From assembly GCA_964576925.1 (NCBI GenBank), contig CAZNWJ010000010.1, positions 82,822 through 146,821 on the forward strand: a stretch of DNA of 64,000 nt. The letters run 5' to 3'. Under the pieces are notes generated by a model. The model saw only the letters and a list, made by a program, of their open reading frames with translations. It ran no database searches and was not told where the DNA came from. Shown piece after piece: positions 44,356 to 53,070 of this stretch. Made by a program: the position numbers and the translations under genes. Positions within the stretch are counted from its first letter, which is position 1. The number at the start of each line of letters is the position of its first letter. The stretch is from JADJGC01 sp964576925 (GTDB lineage Bacteria; Zixibacteria; MSB-5A5; CAIYYT01).

Positions 44356-45621
44356 TCACCTCTCCGGTGTCCCCGAATCACTCTTGGATTCGCCCGGCAG
44401 AATATACAGAGTTCTTAAACTACTTCCACCAAATACATCCAGCATGATCGCCACGACCTGCTCCGGTCGCAGTTCCCGGAGCGGAGCGGCATTCTTGCAC
44501 GCCCGTCCCGCCAGGTAGCAGCAATAGAGCTTGTTCGCCGCCGGCGTACACGGCGCGTTGGTGCGAATCGCCGCGTGGCGAGACGAGAGCCGGGCGATCT
44601 TGAGGGGATTGGTCGGACCAAACAGGATGACAGAGGGGACCTCGTACAGCCGCGCCATGTGCCCGCCGACCGAATCGACGCCGAAATGGAACCGGGCTTT
44701 CGCAACGATCGCCAGTGTCTCCGCGAGTGACAGATTGCCGACAAAGTCAATCACCGGCAACGGCAGGTGTTCGACCAGTGATGACAACCTTGCTCGATCA
44801 GCCGCGCTGCCAATGAGCACCGGCGTCAGCCCGGTGCGGCGCGCGAAAGTGGTTACGGTCTCCGCAAGCGCGGCGTCGTCCCAATCTTTGGCTTGCCAAC
44901 CGGCGTAGGGTTGGACCGTGAAGTACCCCTCCTTCAATGCTCGCAAACTCGGCTCGATCGTGGTTGCACTGTCAAGATGGTGCTCTAACGAACGAAGATT
45001 GTTCGCACTGAAGTCCTCCTCGTTGAACGCCTCCAGCCCGCACGCGCGAATGAGCTTTAGACGCCGCGAGAGCAGTTCATCGTTGAACCGGCAATGTGCA
45101 GCGCGGTGGTAGAGGAAGCCGTAGCCATGCGTCGTGTTGCCGATGCGGCGCTTGATCCCTGCTCGCCAACACGTCAAGGCCGAAAGCGCCGTCGATGTGT
45201 CGTCAACGGCAAGATCATAGGCATTCTCGCGCAATTGCGCCGCAAAATCCGCCAGCCGCTGCGATCGCAGCACTGCCGCTATGGTCTCCCGAACAGTCCG
45301 CGGCGCTTCCGGCAGACTCAGCACATTCCGAACGGCTAAATGCAAGCCCGCAAGCTCCCTCGATTCCGGAGTCGCCCAGACATCGATTGCCGCCTCGGGA
45401 AAACGCCGATGCAGAGCGGCGATCGCCGGGAAGTTCAGCAGCAAATCACCGCGGTAGGCAAGACAGACGTAGAGTATTTTCGTAACCGCCGGCGTACGTT
45501 TGCTCCGCAGCCAAAACTCAGCGCTGACGAAGGGGCGTACCGCGATCAGTCCCGCCGCGTTTATGGCCCACTTTATGCTGCGAACGCAATAGCCTCGACA
45601 GTTTGCCAGGAAGCGTCTCAT
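44356..45621 (-). CDS. Glycosyltransferase family 9 (heptosyltransferase-like)
   Basis: A 421-residue enzyme of the GT9 (ADP-heptose:LPS heptosyltransferase) family. A short N-terminal extension precedes ILYVCLAYRGDLLLNFPAIAALHRRFPEAAIDVWA. The acceptor side is followed by the donor-binding half: FTVQPYAGWQAKDW, PVLIGSAADRARL, IDFVGNLSLAETLAIVAKARFHFGVDSVGGHMARLYEVPSVILFGPTNP. It would add a heptose or related sugar to the lipid A core or another glycan at the inner membrane. A cysteine cluster (APCTPAANKLYCCYLAGRAC) lies near residue 370. It heads the Wzz and ligase genes on the same strand. Confidence 0.88.
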   Translation of the reverse strand: MRRFLANCRGYCVRSIKWAINAAGLIAVRPFVSAEFWLRSKRTPAVTKILYVCLAYRGDLLLNFPAIAALHRRFPEAAIDVWATPESRELAGLHLAVRNVLSLPEAPRTVRETIAAVLRSQRLADFAAQLRENAYDLAVDDTSTALSALTCWRAGIKRRIGNTTHGYGFLYHRAAHCRFNDELLSRRLKLIRACGLEAFNEEDFSANNLRSLEHHLDSATTIEPSLRALKEGYFTVQPYAGWQAKDWDDAALAETVTTFARRTGLTPVLIGSAADRARLSSLVEHLPLPVIDFVGNLSLAETLAIVAKARFHFGVDSVGGHMARLYEVPSVILFGPTNPLKIARLSSRHAAIRTNAPCTPAANKLYCCYLAGRACKNAAPLRELRPEQVVAIMLDVFGGSSLRTLYILPGESKSDSGTPER

Positions 45622-45707
45622 GAGGCGCTCAAGATATCGAACTGGGTCCGGATATCAAGCGGTCAATCGCCTGCAGCCGCGAAGGACCAAACCGCAAGTA
45701 AATGAGG

Positions 45708-45736
45708 TTGACTTGAATTCTGCGATGAGGTAATTT
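45708..45736 (+). promoter_or_regulatory. Sigma-70-type promoter for the STAS gene
   Basis: TTGACT (45708-45713) and TAATTT (45731-45736) are 17 bases apart in the gap between divergent genes, about 80 bases before the STAS start. By-eye call. Confidence 0.5.
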
Positions 45737-45816
45737 TGCTATGTGTCTCCGCCGCTGGGCCAGACCAAACTGACCTGGCCGCGGCTGGCAGCCACCGCAT
45801 CGTATCTGGAGGACTG

Positions 45817-46161
45817 ATGAAAGTTGCTGTAACCGAGAAAAATGGAATAAGCATCGTTTCGGTGTCGGGAAAAATGATGGGCGGCCCGGATACGGGCGAG
45901 CTCGACGAAAAGCTCTATTCACTGCTCGCCAAGGGCAACAAGAACGCCGTCGTCGATCTGCTCAATTGCGAGTGGATCAACTCGTCCGGCCTCTCGATCC
46001 TGATCCACCACTACAAGAAATTCAAGGATGCCGGCGGCGAATTGCGCCTCGCTAATCTCACCGACAAGATCGAGCGCATCATGGTGATCTCGCGCCTCAC
46101 CGAGGTGTTCTCGGTGCACGACACGCTTGACGAAGCCGTAGCGGCAGCCAAAGGCAAGTAG
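45817..46161 (+). CDS. STAS-domain anti-sigma factor antagonist-like protein
   Basis: A 114-residue single STAS domain. It has an N-terminal strand pair (MKVAVTEKNGISIVSVSGKMMGG), the signature VVDLLNCEWINSSGLSILIHHYKK with the serine pair before GL that is phosphorylated in SpoIIAA-type antagonists, and the closing helices (VFSVHDTLDEAVAAAKG). It would bind an anti-sigma factor or act in a partner-switch module; no kinase or phosphatase partner is in the window. The start is ATG 45817 with TGGAGG just upstream; an earlier in-frame ATG at 45736 sits on the predicted -10 box. Confidence 0.9.
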   Translation: MKVAVTEKNGISIVSVSGKMMGGPDTGELDEKLYSLLAKGNKNAVVDLLNCEWINSSGLSILIHHYKKFKDAGGELRLANLTDKIERIMVISRLTEVFSVHDTLDEAVAAAKGK

Positions 46162-46222
46162 TTCGAACCAGATTGGGGCTGCGGCCCCGGCGCAGCCCGG
46201 CTGCGCCGCGCGAAGGGTGGGA

Positions 46223-48547
46223 ATGTCGTCGATGGGTGCTAAGTGGCTTCTCCTAATTAGCTTTTTCTGCCTGTTCCTGACATCCGGAACATACGCATAT
46301 GATCCACAACTACCGGCCCTGGCCGATAGCCTCAGATCTCTCTCCCTGGACTTCACCCGTCAGGCGCGCGTTTCTAACCTGACAATTCAGCGTGGCGGCA
46401 TCGAGATCGTCCTCGAAGATGGCCTGCTATTGCTTTCGCACCCAGTCGCGGGCAGGGTTCTGGCCGCCGGCTTTATGGGCCAGGGGCGCTTCATCATGAC
46501 ACCGCCCAATCCCGCGGAAACTTACATGTTCCAGCGCCATTGCTCTGACTCTTCTGCCAATTGGGAATTCAAAGAGATCACGCTGATCTTCACCGATTCA
46601 ACTGCCGGCGAGTTTGCATCCCGGCTCGCCTTCGATGCCGATCCTTCGATCAAGTCAGAGCAGCGACAGCTCGCGGCGTTCATTAACCATCTCGAAGACG
46701 ATTTCGACATGTCGTTTCCGGCGCTCTTGCTGCGTGACTTGTTTCAGCCGCAACGCCCCGGTCGTTTCTTCGCGCGCGTCAACACTCCTTGCGGCCATTG
46801 CGTCTTCATGTACGCACCCGGCGACGTCGAGGAGATTCAGCTCTACAAGCATGTTACCTCCGCCGCCTACCCCGACATCATCAGCAGCTTTCACTCCGCC
46901 GACCAGTATGCCGCCGGGGCCTGGGGACCCGATCGCGAAGACAAGGACTTGATCGACAGCCTCGATTATAGTATCGACTGCAAAATCTGGCAGTCCGCCA
47001 GGTGTGATCTGAAGGTCGATCTGTCATTTACCTCGAAAGTAGAAGATTTGCGAGTGGTCGATTTCTCGATCTTCCTCGATCTCATGCACGAGACAATCCG
47101 TATCACCGATTCGCGCGGTGATTCGCTCAATTGGCTCAAGCTCGATGACGAGAGCGCCGTCACGGTCGTGCTCACTCGACCGCTGGCGCTTGGCGAACGC
47201 GAGTCGCTGCATTTTGAGTATTCATCGAAAGGCATGCTGCGCAAGACGCCTTGGGGTAACAACGTCCTCGTCTCCTCGACGACCTGGTACCCGCGCTACG
47301 GTTACCTTAAGCGCGCGCGTCACCGTCTGAAGTTTGCGGTCCCGCAGCAATATGAATTTGTCGGCGTCGGCAAAAAGCTGAATGAAACGGTAGTCGATGA
47401 CTTCAAAGTCACCGAATGGGATATCTCCGACTATCCGGTCTCGATGGTCTCGTACAACTATGGCGTCTTCGACGTTGATACCGCTTCCATTCTCACTGCC
47501 GAGGGCCGTCGCCCGCTCACGGTCTACCGCAGTAAGTCGCACCGTGCTTCTACCAAGGACATGATGGAAGACGTGATGCGCGATATCGCCGACGCCACCG
47601 CCCTCTATTCCGTCGAGGTAAGGTCTTATCCTTTTGAATCGCTCGCCGTCACCGAAATCCAGTCCGGACACGGCCAGGGACTGCCGGGGCTGCTTCACCT
47701 GGCCTACAGCACCTTTGATCGCAATACGATCAACGCCTTTGACGATGCCTTCCGTGCGCACGAGGTCGCTCACCAGTGGTGGGGGCACCTGGTCGGCTGG
47801 AAGACCTATCACGACCAGTGGCTCTCTGAGGCATTTGCCGAATACTTCAGTGGTTGGTACATCCAGCGCAAGTACCTGAATGATAAGGAGCATCGCGGCC
47901 GCTTCTTCGAACTCCTCGATCAATGGCGCGACGATGTCTTTCAATCCGGTTCGATTACGGAAAGCGGCTGGTCGACGGACTATCAAGAGGGTAACGATGC
48001 TGGCCCGATCTGGATGGGCTACCGCCTGCAATCCTCCAGGTCGGCGGATTACTCAACGCTGGTCTACAGCAAAGGGGCTTACGTTCTCTACATGTTGCGG
48101 ATGATGATGTTCGACTTCGTGAAACGCGACGACAGTAAGTTCCGGACAATGCTCGCCGATTTCCTGAATGAGTACCAGTGGAGTGAGGCCACCACCGCCG
48201 ATTTCCAGCGCGTCGCCGAGAAGCATTACGGCGCGCCGCTCGACTGGTTCTTCCGGCAGTGGGTCTACGGCACGGACCTCCCAGAGTATGAGTGGCGGGC
48301 CTCCGTTCGCCAGCAGGAGGATGGCAAGTACACCGTCGAAGTTGGCGTAACGACGAAGAATGCCGCCGACGATTTTCGCATGCCGATATCCTTCACGATC
48401 CTGATGGAAGGCGAATATCACACGACCACGAGACTCGACATCAACCACCCGCGCCAAACCGTGACCATTCCCAATCTCCCGCACAAGCCGGAGAAGTTCG
48501 TTTTTAACTCGTTTAAGTCGGTGCTCTGCAAGGAACACCAGAAATAG
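46223..48547 (+). CDS. Exported M1-family (aminopeptidase N-like) metallopeptidase
   Basis: About 774 residues with a signal peptide (AKWLLLISFFCLFLTSGTYA). A 230-residue N-terminal region is of no known type. Then come the M1 beta domain (about 260-440) and the gluzincin catalytic domain with HEVAHQWWGH (H513, E514, H517) and the third zinc ligand E536 in WLSEAFAEYF. The usual exopeptidase GxMEN motif is replaced around EIQSGHGQGLPG, so aminopeptidase activity is not certain. The C-terminal half is alpha-helical and ends with a beta domain. ATG 46223 follows GAAGGG. It may act in the periplasm on peptides, or be an endopeptidase of related type. Confidence 0.88.
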   Translation: MSSMGAKWLLLISFFCLFLTSGTYAYDPQLPALADSLRSLSLDFTRQARVSNLTIQRGGIEIVLEDGLLLLSHPVAGRVLAAGFMGQGRFIMTPPNPAETYMFQRHCSDSSANWEFKEITLIFTDSTAGEFASRLAFDADPSIKSEQRQLAAFINHLEDDFDMSFPALLLRDLFQPQRPGRFFARVNTPCGHCVFMYAPGDVEEIQLYKHVTSAAYPDIISSFHSADQYAAGAWGPDREDKDLIDSLDYSIDCKIWQSARCDLKVDLSFTSKVEDLRVVDFSIFLDLMHETIRITDSRGDSLNWLKLDDESAVTVVLTRPLALGERESLHFEYSSKGMLRKTPWGNNVLVSSTTWYPRYGYLKRARHRLKFAVPQQYEFVGVGKKLNETVVDDFKVTEWDISDYPVSMVSYNYGVFDVDTASILTAEGRRPLTVYRSKSHRASTKDMMEDVMRDIADATALYSVEVRSYPFESLAVTEIQSGHGQGLPGLLHLAYSTFDRNTINAFDDAFRAHEVAHQWWGHLVGWKTYHDQWLSEAFAEYFSGWYIQRKYLNDKEHRGRFFELLDQWRDDVFQSGSITESGWSTDYQEGNDAGPIWMGYRLQSSRSADYSTLVYSKGAYVLYMLRMMMFDFVKRDDSKFRTMLADFLNEYQWSEATTADFQRVAEKHYGAPLDWFFRQWVYGTDLPEYEWRASVRQQEDGKYTVEVGVTTKNAADDFRMPISFTILMEGEYHTTTRLDINHPRQTVTIPNLPHKPEKFVFNSFKSVLCKEHQK

Positions 48548-48646
48548 CTGCCACGCTCCCGCCCGCGACACACTCGGCGTCGGCAAAGCAATCTTCCCGC
48601 GCGACCGAGCGTTTCCCTTTTACTCTCTCTGTCAACACCGGCGCCC

Positions 48647-49297
48647 TCACTTCAACAACACCATCTTCCGCGTCGCCGAGAACTCCCCGGCTTGGATTCG
48701 ATAAAAGTACACTCCCGACGGCAATCCTCGGCCATCGCTGCTGTTTCCATCCCAATTCAGCGAGTAAGCGCCAGCCGTCATCGTGCCCAGATCATGCTTC
48801 TCGATCAACTGCCCGGCAACATTGATTACTGAGAAACTCACCGCTGCCGCTCGCTCGAGCGCGAAACTTATTGTCGTACTTGGATTGAACGGGTTAGGGA
48901 AGTTCTGTCCGACCGAGAAATCGCGCGGCTGAGCGTCACCGGGCTCGACACTCACGTCGAGACTCTGCACGAAAATCGTCCCTTGCATCGACGGATGGAA
49001 ATCGCAGTGGAAGGGAAATGGTCCCGCCCCGTCACTCGCCTTGATCTCGACGTCAAACGGAACCCCGGCCTGCAGCACTCCCGAGTCCCACGATTTGGGC
49101 GAGCCGGGATCGCTGGTCGAAGTGTGCGTGCCGCCGACGCGCACAAAGCGCACGGTGTCGCCATGATTGACGGTAGTATTGACGGGGTTAAAGAAATTGC
49201 TGCCGACATTGACCGTGCGAATCGTCGCCGTCGCCGAAGTCTGCAGGCATGCCGCGCAGAGCGCGACCGCCAGTAATCGATGCATCATCCCTGGCAT
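48647..49297 (-). CDS. Secreted cupredoxin with Por-type C-terminal sorting domain
   Basis: A 216-residue exported protein. A signal peptide is followed by a plastocyanin/azurin-type domain (about residues 24-112), with the type 1 copper ligands evident: His in GGTHTST, then Cys, His and Met in FHCDFHPSMQG. From about residue 125 to the end lies a FlgD-Ig-like, Por-secretion-type C-terminal domain (FSVGQNFPNPFNPSTTISFAL, SGVYFYRIQAGEFSATRKMVLLK). It probably binds copper and carries electrons outside the cell or at its surface. ATG 49297 has GGAGG seven bases upstream. It is a single gene, diverging from the NatAB genes. Confidence 0.9.
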   Translation of the reverse strand: MPGMMHRLLAVALCAACLQTSATATIRTVNVGSNFFNPVNTTVNHGDTVRFVRVGGTHTSTSDPGSPKSWDSGVLQAGVPFDVEIKASDGAGPFPFHCDFHPSMQGTIFVQSLDVSVEPGDAQPRDFSVGQNFPNPFNPSTTISFALERAAAVSFSVINVAGQLIEKHDLGTMTAGAYSLNWDGNSSDGRGLPSGVYFYRIQAGEFSATRKMVLLK

Positions 49298-49490
49298 CGC
49301 TATGCCTCCTGGTTTCGAAGATCATTTTCCGGCAGCAGCGGCGGTGGTCACTAACTTGAATACGATATTCGTCGACAAAATCAATCAATAATTTACAACC
49401 TGCATTAACCGGCCGGCGCGGACGATTTTTGTAACTTTCGACGGGGGCGGGCAGTATGTTTACACTCGAATCTCATTTGTAGGTGGAGAC

Positions 49491-50222
49491 ATGATCGAAA
49501 CACGCGACCTCTGCAAAAACTTCAAGGACAAAAAACGCGGCACCGTCAAGGCCGTCGACAGCGTCACTTTCAGCTGCAAACCGGGCGAGGTTTTTGGCCT
49601 CCTTGGGCCCAACGGCGCCGGCAAGACGACAACCCTGCGCATCATCTCGACCGCCCTGCGCCCCAGTTCGGGCACCGCACTGATTAACGGCATCGATGTC
49701 AGCAAAGACCCGCAGAAAGTCCGCGAGCAAATCGGCTTTCTCTCTGGTAACACTGGTCTATATGGTCGCCTGACCGCCCGCGAGATGGTCGCCTATTTCG
49801 GCAAGCTCTACGGCATGGACGACACCACCATCAAGCGCCGCACCGACGATTTGTTCACCTTGCTGGACATGAACAAATTCGCCGACTCGCGCAACGAAAA
49901 GCTTTCGACCGGCATGAAACAAAAGGTCTCCATCGTGCGCTCGGTGCTGCACGATCCGCCGGTCATGGTCTTCGATGAACCGACCTCCGGCCTCGATGTC
50001 ATGAGTTCCCGCACGATCGTCAACTTCATCAAGAAGTGTCGCGATGACGGCAAGTGCGTGATCTTCTCGACGCACATCATGTCGGAAGCGATGCGCCTTT
50101 GCGACCGCGTCGCCATCATCCACAACGGCCGCATCTATAAGGAAGGCACCGTCAACCGGCTCCTCGAAGAGACCCAGACCAATAACCTCGAAGACGCCTT
50201 TATCAAGATCGTGGGAGAGTAA
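49491..50222 (+). CDS. natA: ABC transporter ATP-binding protein (NatA-type)
   Basis: A 243-residue ATPase with Walker A GPNGAGKTT, signature LSTGMKQK, Walker B VMVFDEP and the switch His (FSTHIMSEA). The order and spacing are those of the NatA/CcmA drug- and sodium-efflux class (SGLDVMSSRTIV). It pairs with the permease that starts three bases after its stop. ATG 49491 follows GGTGGAGAC. Substrate unknown: Na+ for NatAB of Bacillus, others elsewhere; the symbol is by family likeness only. Confidence 0.9.
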   Translation: MIETRDLCKNFKDKKRGTVKAVDSVTFSCKPGEVFGLLGPNGAGKTTTLRIISTALRPSSGTALINGIDVSKDPQKVREQIGFLSGNTGLYGRLTAREMVAYFGKLYGMDDTTIKRRTDDLFTLLDMNKFADSRNEKLSTGMKQKVSIVRSVLHDPPVMVFDEPTSGLDVMSSRTIVNFIKKCRDDGKCVIFSTHIMSEAMRLCDRVAIIHNGRIYKEGTVNRLLEETQTNNLEDAFIKIVGE

Positions 50223-50225
50223 GTT

Positions 50226-51437
50226 ATGCAACTCAAGAACATCAAGACGATCTTTGCCAAGGAACTCAAGGACACCCTCCGCGACCGCCGCACGCTGATC
50301 TTCATGCTGATCGTGCCGATTGTCGCCATGCCGTTGCTGATGACCGGCATCTCGCGCCTGATGATCTCCCAGGTCAAGAAAATCGAAGCCCAGAAGTCGA
50401 CGCTCGTGGTCCAGAACATCAATCAACTGCCGGCCGACCTGCAGGACACGATCAAGACCTCCGCGCAATTCGAATTGATCGATGAAAACAAGTATGGAGA
50501 TGCCGCCATCGACACGCTCAAGGCCGGCGGCCTCGATCTCGTCGTAGTTGTCCCGGAGAACTTCGCGGCGGCGATTGAACTTGAGTCGCCCACCGATATC
50601 GAAATCTACTACGACCGGGCCGACGATCGCTCCAATTCCGCCGAAGACAAAATGACTGATCTGCTCAACCGCTACAAAGAGCGCACGGTCGCGGCCCGCC
50701 TCGTCAAACGCAGTATCTCGACCGATCTGCTGACGCCTTTTGAAAAGGTCCGCAACAGCGTCGCCTCGGCGCAAAAACTCGCCGGGCAAACCCTCGGCCG
50801 CATGTTGCCGTACTTCTTCATCCTGATGTGTTTCCTCGGCGCGATGTACCCCGCGATCGATCTGTGCGTCGGCGAAAAAGAACGCGGCACGCTGGAGACA
50901 CTGCTGGTTGCACCCGCGACTCGCGGCGAGTTTGTCCTCGGCAAGTACGCAGTGATCCTCCTGGCCGGTATGGTCGCCGGTCTGTTGTGTATGATCTCCA
51001 TGACGTATTCCCTGAACAACATGATGGGGGATATGATTCAGGGGGCGGCGGCAATGCCGAAGATCGAGATCAACGCTTCCACCATCGCCCTGATCCTGAT
51101 GATCGTGATTCCGCTCGCCGGCATCTTTGCGGCCATCCTGCTCTCGGTTTCGATCTTCGCCAAATCGGCCAAAGAAGCCCAGGGCTACATGAGTTTTCTG
51201 AACATGTTCCTGATCTTCCCGGCGTTCGTGTCGTTCTTGCCCGGCATGGATCTGAATTGGGGCTTGTCGATGATCCCGATTGTGAACACCTCGCTCATTG
51301 TGCGCGACGCCATCGGCGGGGAAATCCATTGGCCATTTATTGTCGCCGGCTTTGTCTCGACCTTCGTCCTGGCCGCCTTAGCCTTATGGTTCGCCAAGAG
51401 CTGGTTCGAGCGCGAAGAGGTGCTCTTCCGGATGTAG
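50226..51437 (+). CDS. natB: ABC-2-type transporter permease (NatB-like)
   Basis: A 403-residue permease of the ABC-2 type. One N-terminal helix (TLIFMLIVPIVAMPLLM) is followed by a periplasmic domain of about 140 residues, then five or six helices, with the CGEKERGTLETLLVAPATRGEF-like signature (here LCVGEKERGTLETLLVAPATR). The C terminus ends WFEREEVLFRM, as in NatB proteins. It is co-transcribed with the ATPase just upstream. The two together would export a small ion or drug; no direct clue to which. Confidence 0.9.
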   Translation: MQLKNIKTIFAKELKDTLRDRRTLIFMLIVPIVAMPLLMTGISRLMISQVKKIEAQKSTLVVQNINQLPADLQDTIKTSAQFELIDENKYGDAAIDTLKAGGLDLVVVVPENFAAAIELESPTDIEIYYDRADDRSNSAEDKMTDLLNRYKERTVAARLVKRSISTDLLTPFEKVRNSVASAQKLAGQTLGRMLPYFFILMCFLGAMYPAIDLCVGEKERGTLETLLVAPATRGEFVLGKYAVILLAGMVAGLLCMISMTYSLNNMMGDMIQGAAAMPKIEINASTIALILMIVIPLAGIFAAILLSVSIFAKSAKEAQGYMSFLNMFLIFPAFVSFLPGMDLNWGLSMIPIVNTSLIVRDAIGGEIHWPFIVAGFVSTFVLAALALWFAKSWFEREEVLFRM

Positions 51438-51455
51438 TAATCGATCACGTCGTTG

Positions 51456-51524
51456 TGTCAGGTCTTCTTGCGCGCCACCTTCTTGATCCGGAATGATCTC
51501 TCGTCCGCACAAGGCGACCTGACA
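51456..51524. repeat. Divergent member of the GTCAGGTC/GACCTGAC hairpin family
   Basis: Arms TGTCAGGTC (51456-51464) and GACCTGACA (51516-51524) flank 51 bases. The outer arms match the repeats at 63463 and 63723 almost exactly, and TCTTC follows the left arm in all copies, but the interior is different. Intergenic. Confidence 0.65.
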
Positions 51525-51536
51525 CCCCTTGATTTT

Positions 51537-51577
51537 CGTAGGTCAGAATCCCTGCGATCCTGACGGCCTTACCTACG
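51537..51577. repeat. CGTAGGTCAG / CTGAC..ACCTACG hairpin
   Basis: CGTAGGT (51537-51543) pairs with ACCTACG (51571-51577), and GTCAG with CTGAC (51560-51564), leaving one internal loop. It lies directly beside the preceding hairpin and about 100 bases before the MFS start. It may be a repeat or a terminator. Confidence 0.45.
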
Positions 51578-51675
51578 CTCCCGCCATTCGCACAATGCGG
51601 ATCTGTACTACGCGGTCTTCATCCCGCTTGCTTCTTGCCCATATTATCACGTATAATCCCATCGGAGTACCGACC

Positions 51676-53016
51676 TTGAAAGAACCCGCCACCATCGTTT
51701 CGCAACCGACAACCGAAAAAGCCACCGGCCGCGTGCGTACGATCCTGCGCGCCTTCCGCCATCGTAATTACCGGCTCTACTTTTTCGGCCAGGCGATCTC
51801 GATCACCGGCACCTGGATGCAATCGATTGCTCTCAACTGGCTCGTCTACCGCCTGACCGACTCGCCGTTCATGCTGGGTCTGGTGGGATTTGTGCTCTAT
51901 GCGCCGAATTTCTTTCTCGCGCCGATCGCCGGCGTCTTTGCCGACCGCGCCAGCCGCTTCCGCATGTTCTTCGGCACGCAGGCGCTCGCCATGGTGCAGG
52001 CGGCAACGCTGGCGACTCTCGTACTGACCGATTCGATTCAAGTCTGGCATCTCGTCCTCCTATCCGCGCTGCAGGGAATCATCAACTCGTTTGACTTTCC
52101 CTCGCGCCAGTCGCTCGTGATTCAACTGGTTGACGACAAGAACGATCTTGCCAACGCCATCGCGCTCAACTCGTCGATGGTCAACTTGGCGCGCATGCTC
52201 GGCCCTGCCTTTGCCGGTATTTTGATTGCGGCAATTGGCGAGGGCTACTGCTTCCTGCTCAATGCTGTCAGCTACATTGCCGTTCTGAGCTGCCTGGCCG
52301 CCATGCGTCTGCGTCCGCAGGAAGGCAACTCCAAGGAGCGCCAGCTCTGGAGCGGATTCGTGGAAGGCATTCGCTATGTCGAGAAGACCACCGCGATTCG
52401 TACCGTGCTGATTCTGCTCGCCTTTGTCAGCATCGTCGGCATGCCGTATGCCGCCATCATGCCGGTCTTCGCGCGTGATGTCCTCCACGGCGATTCGCAG
52501 ACGCTCGGTTTCCTCATGGGCATGACCGGTGTCGGCGCGATCACGGCCGCGATCTTTCTGGCCTCCCGCCGGCGCGTCATCGGTCTTGAGCGCATGCTGG
52601 CCGCGGCGTCCGTCCTGCTCGGTTCCGGTTTGATCTTGCTTTCTCTAATGCGCGATTTCAAGCTGGCCTTGCCGTTCATGTTTGTCATTGGCGTCGGCAT
52701 GATCTCGCAAATTGCCGTTTCCAACACGTTGGTTCAGACCCTTGTTGACGAGGACCACCGTGGCCGCGTGATCAGCCTTTATGTTGCCTGTTTTGTCGGG
52801 ATGCTTCCCTTTGGAAATCTGTTGACCGGTTCGCTGGCGAGTGCCGTCGGCGCACCGATGACGCTTCTAATTTCTGGAATTCTCTGTTTGGTTGCCTCCT
52901 TGGTCTTTGTTTCGCAACTTCGCCGCTGGCGCGAGGCCGCCTATCCAATCTTAAATGCGCGCGCTGATGCCGCCCGCACACCCGCCGTCGCGCCGGCGCA
53001 ACCGAGCGCCAACTAG
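51676..53016 (+). CDS. MFS transporter (EntS-like, MFS_3 family)
   Basis: About 446 residues and twelve membrane helices. The N terminus (FRHRNYRLYFFGQAISITGTWMQSIALNWLVYRL) and the loop AGVFADRASRFRMFFGTQ, with its D-R-x-x-R motif, are those of the enterobactin-exporter-like MFS group. It would export a siderophore, drug or metabolite by proton exchange. The frame is open from 51529, but TTG at 51676 has GGAG (51664-51667) eight bases upstream and begins just before the family start. The C-terminal tail is alanine/proline-rich. Confidence 0.9.
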   Translation: MKEPATIVSQPTTEKATGRVRTILRAFRHRNYRLYFFGQAISITGTWMQSIALNWLVYRLTDSPFMLGLVGFVLYAPNFFLAPIAGVFADRASRFRMFFGTQALAMVQAATLATLVLTDSIQVWHLVLLSALQGIINSFDFPSRQSLVIQLVDDKNDLANAIALNSSMVNLARMLGPAFAGILIAAIGEGYCFLLNAVSYIAVLSCLAAMRLRPQEGNSKERQLWSGFVEGIRYVEKTTAIRTVLILLAFVSIVGMPYAAIMPVFARDVLHGDSQTLGFLMGMTGVGAITAAIFLASRRRVIGLERMLAAASVLLGSGLILLSLMRDFKLALPFMFVIGVGMISQIAVSNTLVQTLVDEDHRGRVISLYVACFVGMLPFGNLLTGSLASAVGAPMTLLISGILCLVASLVFVSQLRRWREAAYPILNARADAARTPAVAPAQPSAN

Positions 53017-53070
53017 TCTCAGCAATTTCCCTTTGATTTCCGCCCCAACTTTCATTTCCTATGCCCCGGT

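Noticed and set aside
49758..51329. A 523-codon leftward open frame over the ABC transporter genes
   Set aside because: It is the antisense shadow of natA and natB, whose motifs are unmistakable; long antisense frames are common in GC-rich DNA.
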